Origin: Umbilicaria muhlenbergii
Lineage: Eukaryota > Ascomycota > Lecanoromycetes > Umbilicariales > Umbilicariaceae
Direction of reading: 5' to 3'
DNA: 64,000 bases
Assembly: GCA_000611775.1 (NCBI GenBank)
Contig: KK106983.1
Location: 1,692,820 to 1,756,819 of the forward strand
Shown here: positions 57,360 to 64,000 of the stretch, piece after piece
Layout of the letters: each line of letters opens with the position of its first letter
How positions within the stretch are numbered: the stretch's first letter is position 1
Made by a program: the position numbers and the translations under genes
The notes under the pieces: generated by a model
The model's database searches: none
The model's input: only the letters and a program-made list of their open reading frames with translations
Told to the model about the DNA's origin: nothing

Positions 57360-59778
57360 AACGGCGGGGAGTCCTGGAAGGGACTTGATGGAGATTGTCT
57401 GCTGAAGGAGAGCTTCGCGGCGTGGTGGACAAAAATCACTTGAGAGAACGCCACAGGGAAAGGTGCGGATATACGCCCCGTGCCTGAAGGTTGGTAGAAG
57501 CGATGACTCGTACGTGAAGAGAGAACACTATGCTCATAAAAGAGGAGAGAACAGGATCACGGAATCGATTGAATTGACGGAGGTATTGATGCTCTGTGGG
57601 TTCACGTTGTTATCGTGGGAAGCGCTCAATATTTCATTATTACGGGGATGCCATGACGCGATGGCAATCGTCGATGCCCACTCCCACCAAGCGGTAGAGA
57701 AGGGCTTAGTGGATGTTACACTTAACGGTACAGATGGCAAATGCCATGTCCAAGGGATGGCATTCGCGGGAGTCACGGCCGATGACAGCGTGGCTCAAGA
57801 TCTGGGGGGCACCGCTCCGCGCGTCAAAGTAAAGTATGACCAAGTTAAGGCTTCAGATGCAAGTTCATGCTAACAACGTAGCAGCTTACAAGCCGAGCTA
57901 ACAGGATCTTAAAACAGCGCAAGGCATGGCAGGTAAGAGTCAGGATTCAGGCTTCTTCGATCTGTTCGGGTTATTCGCCTTTCTTGCAAAGCACGGACAC
58001 GTCTACGCCTGACATTCGATTGACTTTCATTGGTGGAGCGGCATCGATGGGGATTCCAACCACGTCGCGACGGTCGCCCCCATGCCTGATGCTTGATGCC
58101 GTTTGAAGCCTTCGGACCGAGCGTTGCAGCTCGCATCGAGTCAGTCGATAAGCCTTCGTTCCATGGATTCCATGCTCGTTAGGCAGGGAAGACCCCCATG
58201 CCTTGAGGCTTTCAGGCCAACTGTCCAGTCCCGGGCTTCGAAATCTCTGAAATATCGTTAAGGATCACTAAACTCGCACATTCTGATCGGCAGATCAGCC
58301 ACCACCCGCTTCCCCAGCAATCTCGGTCTGTTACAATACGGAGTACCGCGCCGCCAGCGGCTCGCTTCACGTACCACGTACTCGTACCCCGAGCACGGTG
58401 CGACGGCGAGGCTTGCCACAGGAGGATGGATGCATTTGATAAAGGTTCATTTGTGGGGGCTGTCGTTCTCTCTACATGCCCGTACTCGGAGGGGCGAATA
58501 AGTACGGAATACGCCGTTGCGATTCTACCATAGTAGAGTAAGACCATTTATTCTGGATGGTGTCGAAATGGAATATCCACCCCGAGCCGATCAAGCTTTG
58601 CCTGAGAGAGTTGCTACCGCCCGAGCAGTGTTCGCGTGATTCTTGTCTTCCACCTACGGCACTGGGTCCCTACTACTAAACGTAGATTCCTGCTGTGGAG
58701 CAGGTTCTGTAGAATTCTGTGGAATAATGGCACTCCTCTCTGAACCCTGCTGGTCCAGATCCAAAGGTGCATGCAGTGATTAGGCGGGAACGCACACTCA
58801 AAAAAAGCATCTGCATATACTCTGATATGCAGTACTGTGATGTATTCGATGGATGTGTAAACACTAGCATGACATGGCCGACAGAGCTCTGCAACAAATT
58901 GTAACGGTGCAAGCTATCAGGGCCTAAACGGAAGAAAGGGGTAGGTTCAGATGAGGAGTACTCTAGAAAGCAGCCATCGCGACTCAGCGAGGTGAACCAA
59001 GGAAAGGATTGAACAAATAGGGCCAAGGGTGGCTTGATACGGTAAGAAGCTACGTAGAGCTGAAGCTCAATTCAGAACCAGTTGAGATGAACCGAGTGGT
59101 TCTTGCGGTAAAGCTTATGAGATACCCACGCACTCCACGATACCTTCCCGGATGTGATCGTTAAGTGATCGGAAGAACACCGTAGGCGGCGTCAAGCATA
59201 AGTCCTCCTTAATTGCACTCTTGGACTCGTACCTCCGGAGAGGTAAACTCGTACTCGAAGACAGCATGAGGGAAGATGCCGGAGATGAGCCGCCTGCCGA
59301 GGAGGACCTTTACGGCACTTGCTTCCAGGTTTTTACCTGGAATTATTAATTGCGCCGCAAACCTGCAAATCAATTAAAAAAGCTTGTGCTTGTGCTTGTG
59401 CTGCGTCATGATGATACTGGGATGAGTTTCTTCTGACATTATGCGAAATTCAAGCCTTGGCTGCCTCACGACGTCAAAAACTGCAGAGCCCGAAGATTTC
59501 ATGCCACGTTTGCTTGCATTCGACTTCTCTCATCCTATTCCAGGCGCATGACTTGCAGTGCTCCTCAGGTCAAAAAATCAGCTCTGCAACTCCCAACGGA
59601 CTCTTGTGGCACAGACAAATCGCTCACTGTTTGCTCCATAAACCCCCGCCTCTTACACTCTTTCCTCGGTTTCCGAAATCACTTATCGATTAGATCACCG
59701 CAAAACCCCCCAAAGGATCCTTGGGCGTTCTCATACCGGTCGTGAATCCGTTACAATCCTACTTCTCTTACCAACAGT
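57360..59778. other. Intergenic, no supported gene
   Basis: About 2.4 kb upstream of both the zinc-ribbon gene (-) and the 6-phosphogluconolactonase gene (+). A GCTTGTGCTTGTGCTTGTGCT microsatellite is near 59381-59402. A 136-codon + frame at 57463 has no recognisable character and is not called. Confidence 0.5.
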
Positions 59779-60570
59779 ATGGGCAAGCCACCGAACCTGT
59801 ACGCCTTCAGTGACACCAATGCGCTGGCAAAGACACTCCGCGCATATGTGTTATCATGTCAGAACGCCGGCCTGGAGCGCCACGGGGCTTTCAAGGTAGC
59901 CGTGTCCGGTGGTTCTCTACCGAACACTCTTGCAAAGGCGTTGCTAGATCCTGGGAACGGTGGTCCTGAAGACAGCATCAACTTCTCAAAGTGGGAGATA
60001 TTTTTTGCCGACGAGCGCGCCGTGCCTCTTGATCACAGTGATAGCAACTACAAACTCCTCAAAGACGAGCTTCTGGATAAGATCCCGGAAGATCTCGGGA
60101 AACCTGTCGTTCACCCCATTGATGTTCAATATCTGCATGATGTGCAGGAAATGGCCGATCAATACCAAGAAGAGCTCATGCGCTCCTTCGCTGCAAAAGA
60201 CAGTGTGAAGCTCCCTATCTTCGACCTCCTCCTACTTGGATGTGGGCCGGACGGACACACTTGCTCACTCTTTCCCAATCACGAGCTACTGCGAGAGTCA
60301 GATGCCTGGGTGGCCCCCATCGAAGACAGTCCCAAGCCACCCAAAGCACGCATAACTTTGACGCTACCGGTGGTCACTCACGGCATCAAGATCGCATTCG
60401 TGGCCACTGGTGAGGGGAAGGCAGGGATATTAAAGGAAATCTTGGATACCGACGAGGGGAGGAGTTTACCATGCGGATTGGTCAACGAAGGTGGAGCCGA
60501 TCGGGTGAGCTGGTTCACCGACGCAAAAGCAGTGAACGGGGTTGGTTTCCCCAAGAGAGGAAGTCTGTAG
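59779..60570 (+). CDS. sol3: 6-phosphogluconolactonase
   Basis: A single exon of 263 residues, the normal length for the Sol/DevB family. Motifs are VAVSGGSLPNTL (residues about 40-51), the catalytic-site region FFADERAVPLDHSDSNY (75-91), and the family signature GCGPDGHTCSLFPNH (154-168), with His160 as the likely catalytic base by family analogy. The protein hydrolyses 6-phosphogluconolactone in the second step of the oxidative pentose phosphate pathway, supplying NADPH in the cytosol. No targeting sequence. The start ATG is close to an upstream stop and gives the standard N-terminus. Confidence 0.97.
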   Translation: MGKPPNLYAFSDTNALAKTLRAYVLSCQNAGLERHGAFKVAVSGGSLPNTLAKALLDPGNGGPEDSINFSKWEIFFADERAVPLDHSDSNYKLLKDELLDKIPEDLGKPVVHPIDVQYLHDVQEMADQYQEELMRSFAAKDSVKLPIFDLLLLGCGPDGHTCSLFPNHELLRESDAWVAPIEDSPKPPKARITLTLPVVTHGIKIAFVATGEGKAGILKEILDTDEGRSLPCGLVNEGGADRVSWFTDAKAVNGVGFPKRGSL

Positions 60571-61083
60571 GAGTGGATGGATGACCGACGAGATGATGAT
60601 ACCATGATGTCTTAGCGAAGGATAATGGGATATTTACCACTAATTGGTCCCTAACACGGCGTTGGATCATCGAAAAATGTTTTGATTCAAAATTTAAAGA
60701 AAATTCATGTGATTGATTAAGGGCAGTTTTTGCAGTCCACTATGTCCGTGACATACGATTCGAATACGAGAGCGTTCTTATCTCTAGCTTATGAGAAAAT
60801 CACCAGGGCCGGCTTACATCACAGACATGCATCTAACGAGAATCTAAGTCAGGTAACCACAAACACAGGAAAATTTGCAACGAGTGCTTCTGGTGCTTAT
60901 GCTAACAAAACCCTTGAAATTGGTATGTGAAGAGTGTGAGAGAGGACCTAATCGGGCTAGTTCATCCCGGCTACTTCCGTCCACCTGCATTCGCCAATTA
61001 GATGGAGAAGCCGATAAACACCAAGCTTTACCTCCGTACTGCTGGACCGGAGAGTGTTTTCTACCACACGCTATATCTCAATC
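60571..61083. other. Intergenic, no gene seen
   Basis: 3' flank of the lactonase gene and promoter of the next + strand gene. AT-rich near 60660-60720. Confidence 0.6.
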
Positions 61084-62930
61084 ATGCCTATTCCGCTACG
61101 GAAGAGCTCTACACGATTGAGAGAGCGACAAGTCAGTAGCGTCGGAGGTATACAAGAGGTACGCGCAAGACTCACCGCCATAGTATCATACGCTGATTGT
61201 AATCTAAACAAACACAGTCCGGCGTAACAGCCCCGAAGCTTCGGCCAGTGCCATATAACCGTGAATCGAACCAGGAAAGGCGAGACAGACGGGCGACAGC
61301 CAACCTGAGTCCTGGCGGTAATGAGACCGTTGGCGGAGGAAAGCAAAGTACTAGGCGTGGAAGCATGTTGCCCCAAAGAAGAGATGTGAAACCTAAAATC
61401 TCAGGAATAGAGGTGGTAGCTGGAGGCACAAGGGTGGCGATGGACCAGTCTATGATTACCAAGAAAGATGAGAGCACGCAAATTGCTGCCGAACCAACAT
61501 CCTCAGTTGTGGATTTACCCACCGCGAGCACGAACAGTACGGGAGAAGCTTCCAAATCCAAGCCCAGAGCAGTTGTAAGCTCTTGTACCGCTGTTTCAAA
61601 AGCTATGGGACCCCCTAAAGCGTTGGGAAGATCACAGTCTGTACGAAAATCGGACTTCGGTGGAATCAGCGCCAAGAATACCTCACAAGGCTATAGAACG
61701 CATGTTTCAGCTAACACTAATCTACAAGCTTCAGCACTTCCAGCTCACACCCCTCATCGCCGCATTCCATCGCTTACAAAAACTGGCGTGCAATCGTCAT
61801 TGCGCTCTGTTCTTGGTAAAGCTAGTGCAGCCGCGAACCAGCACAGCCGGCTTGATTTCAATGTATCTGGAAGTGGAGCAGAGGCAATGCAGGACACAAG
61901 CTGCAGTTCTGTGAAGACATTGAAAGACGCGAAACAAAAGACTACAATCAGCAGTACGCAGAGGGCTAGTAGTGCTAGCAGTGGATCTGTACCCCCAAAA
62001 AGTCTAGACATGCTCAAGGACGAAGATCGCAACTATAAGCCTCAAACTAGGATTTCCACAGCACTAACTGGACAACAAGCTAAGCCCCTACGCCCTGTGT
62101 TTACGACACTGCAGCAACATTTCACACCCAAGAAGAACTTGAAACCTCCAACGACCTCATACCTTGTGCGATCTCCACACAAGCAGCCAGGAGCGGATAT
62201 CCTAGCACCAGAAACCATTAGCTTGCAAACGGAACTATTGCAGATGCACGTTCTACATCGGTCTTCATACACCGTGCAGTCTCAATGGGAACGCAGCGCC
62301 GAACGACTGTTTCGGCAACGGTTCGAAAATCTTGTTGGGCACTGTGCGGGAATCAGAACCAAAGAACATGATGCGCAAGAGCGTCTAAACATGCTGGCGT
62401 TGACGGATTGGTGTCAGGACTACTCCAACCTCCAGCTCGCTGAGAAGGCACAAGTACTTTCCCAGACCATTCAGGATGTGCTAGTGATGACGGACTCTGG
62501 AGGCAAATACACCCGCATTGTAGCAGTCTTTGAGCAGTGGTTCACGTGGTCTTCACGGCTGTTGCAGTCACGCGAGGGAAGACAAATCGCTGCTGGAGAA
62601 GAAGTCGAATTCGTCGAGGACTTAGGTGATGGCTGGAGAGCAGAATTTGCAGTCCTGCAGAGGAAAATCGCCTCCATGACCCGAGAATATAGTCGCTTGG
62701 GACCAGCACGAGAAGGCTCAAGCCTCGCGTTCATCTTGCAATCACTCAGAGAAATGATTGTCGCCATGCAAGACGAGATTGCATCTATGCTTATTATCGA
62801 GACGCAAATCATTGCGCAAGAGCAAGCCTGGGTAGCCGAATTGACAGACAAGTTGACGTCCGATATTAGTAGTGACTTAATCTCATCAGAGGCTTCTTTG
62901 CGCAAGGGTGTCTGGCAGGAAGTGGGCTGA
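61084..62930 (+). CDS. Conserved-looking helical protein of unknown function
   Basis: Two exons (61084-61158, 61218-62930) joined in phase 0 give 595 residues. The short first exon encodes MPIPLRKSSTRLRERQVSSV. This start is preferred over the internal Met at 61248 because the frame stays open to a clean acceptor (AAACACAG) and the joined residues are basic like the rest. The first 290 residues are Ser/Lys/Arg-rich and disordered, pI-basic. From about 300 (FTTLQQHFTPKKNLKPPTTS) a helical domain follows with ISLQTELLQMHVLHRSSYTV and later coiled-coil segments to the C-terminus. A basic disordered head plus coiled-coil body recalls microtubule-linked subunits such as HAUS8/augmin, but this is only an architectural likeness. 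Confidence 0.8.
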
Positions 62931-64000
62931 TATGATATATCAGGCAATTCATTTCGATACGGACGCTGTGATGGTTGAATCCACAACATGACGGCCCAGT
63001 TGCGTTGCAGGGCTGCTGGATTTACTTCCCTTCGTCGTGGCGAACGTGGAAAGAAGTTGATTAAGGAGTCCCTAATACGGCAAGCGAATTAACTTCGTGG
63101 TGACGATCACTGCCGTGAGTGTCCCATCCATCAATAATGTATGGTCCGCCTCTCAAGAATACGCCTCCTTTGCCACCAAGCGCATTTTGCGATATCATTC
63201 TATGGCATGATCATCTCCGATACGTGCAGAGTCTGCCTTCTCAGTGCATTTCTGAGAATCTTCGGGTTCGTCGAGCTCCAGGTCCCTCATGCCCGAGGAC
63301 CAAAGCGCCTCAATTATGATATAATCGTATGTCTCTCCCGATGTTACGAGAGCTGCGCAGCTTTTGGTAAAGTGCTCCAAGCCTCTGATGTGGAAGTCAG
63401 GACGGGAATTGATGTCCACGTTCAGTTCAAATGCTGCATGGAGATGCTTGGAGCCCAGGCCAAGAAATTGCGGCATGCTCACGGTAATGCACAAGAGATG
63501 TCAGTCCGGAAGGGCGCGTAGTGCATACAAGGCAAAGTTGCTCGATATGGAAGGATTGAATTTCTGGACGAGTAGAACCTGGCACCGGACCAAGTCTGCA
63601 TTCCGGGCGATGGGTTTGCTAGACGTTGATATAAGTTAGTATCGAATGTCACAGGATTTCCATGCTAGAGAGCGAAAAAACTTGCTTAGTGTTTCATAAA
63701 GCCATGTAGTCTCTCACCTTGATTTTCGAGAAGACGTATTCAATCCTGTAGGATTTAGCCACCTTGTTTTAAGCGGTGGGCAATAGTTTGACGAAAGGGG
63801 TATGGTTCAATATTTCGCCGCTTCCACCCCCCCGGGCATTCCGCCTCAACGTCACTTCTGACAATCGATAGACGGCGAAGCTTCATAGCATTTCGTGCTT
63901 GCTGAACAATCTAACCAACTTTCACTGAATCACAAAATCTCTTTGGACATGATCCCGTGTGGTTGCTGTCCTGAGGGCGGAGGTTCGAACTGACGGAAAC
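62931..64000. other. Window end, no firm gene
   Basis: A minus-strand frame 63494-63195 (from an inner ATG near 63476: MPQFLGLGSKHLHAAFELNV, then EHFTKSCAALVTSGETYDYI) has moderately protein-like composition but no domain and no clear upstream exon. It may be the end of a gene starting beyond the window, or chance. Nothing else is seen. Confidence 0.35.

Noticed and set aside
57463-57873. 136-residue + strand frame upstream of the zinc-ribbon gene
   Set aside because: No domain, no splice-consistent neighbours, composition not clearly coding.
63975-64000. GGTTCGAAC near the window end as a tRNA B box
   Set aside because: The flanking bases do not form a T-stem and no other tRNA arm is present before the window ends.

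Overview
The window is nuclear DNA of a filamentous ascomycete (Pezizomycotina). The evidence is short GT-AG introns (mostly about 50-60 nt) with CTAAC/CTGAC-type branch sites, and a fungal gene set: bZIP, NUC-1/Pho4-type bHLH, septin-like GTPase, DUF7729-type wall protein, NNF1, CWC22, POB3. A dothideomycete is my best guess, but that is inference. There are two assembly gaps (2230-2314 and 37639-37865). The second is preceded by a Nextera transposase-end adapter, so sequence beside it is partly artefact.

Layout. 0-9 kb: 3' part of a methyltransferase-like gene (+), a gap-bearing purine-rich spacer, an NTF2+RRM (G3BP-like) gene (-) and a two-exon small conserved protein (-). 9-12 kb: a five-exon TPR-like gene (+) converging on an NNF1-like kinetochore gene (-). 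12-14 kb: gene-poor DNA with coding relics and inverted repeats, ending in a tRNA-Arg(ACG) gene split by two GT-AG insertions. 14-25 kb: four + strand genes, POB3 (FACT), a bZIP factor, a membrane-anchored septin-like GTPase and HSP90. 25-31 kb: a secreted Cys-rich/Ser-Thr-rich repeat protein and a NUC-1/Pho4-like bHLH factor. 31-39 kb: tRNA-His, a DUF7729-like anchored protein, 2 kb of simple repeats and a four-TM membrane protein containing the second gap. 39-47.5 kb: BCAS3-family WD40 protein and CWC22 (both -), divergent from DPM2 (+). 48-53.5 kb: two adjacent RRM genes (-). 53.5-64 kb: sparse, with a small zinc-ribbon protein, 6-phosphogluconolactonase and a coiled-coil protein of unknown function.

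The most striking observation is at 13761-13936. Removing two insertions, each starting GT and ending AG (48 and 56 nt), leaves a fully paired canonical 72-nt tRNA-Arg(ACG), followed by a pol III T-run. The insertions lie at the D-arm (13/14) and T-arm (53/54) stem/loop borders, not at the normal 37/38 intron site. One has textbook spliceosomal signals (GTAAGT, TTCTAAC, CAG). A second broad pattern is that several genes switch abruptly from C-ending to G/T-ending codons before their stop codon, so GC skew inverts on the coding strand.

Gene structures were inferred by eye from frames and splice signals; no transcript or database evidence was available.
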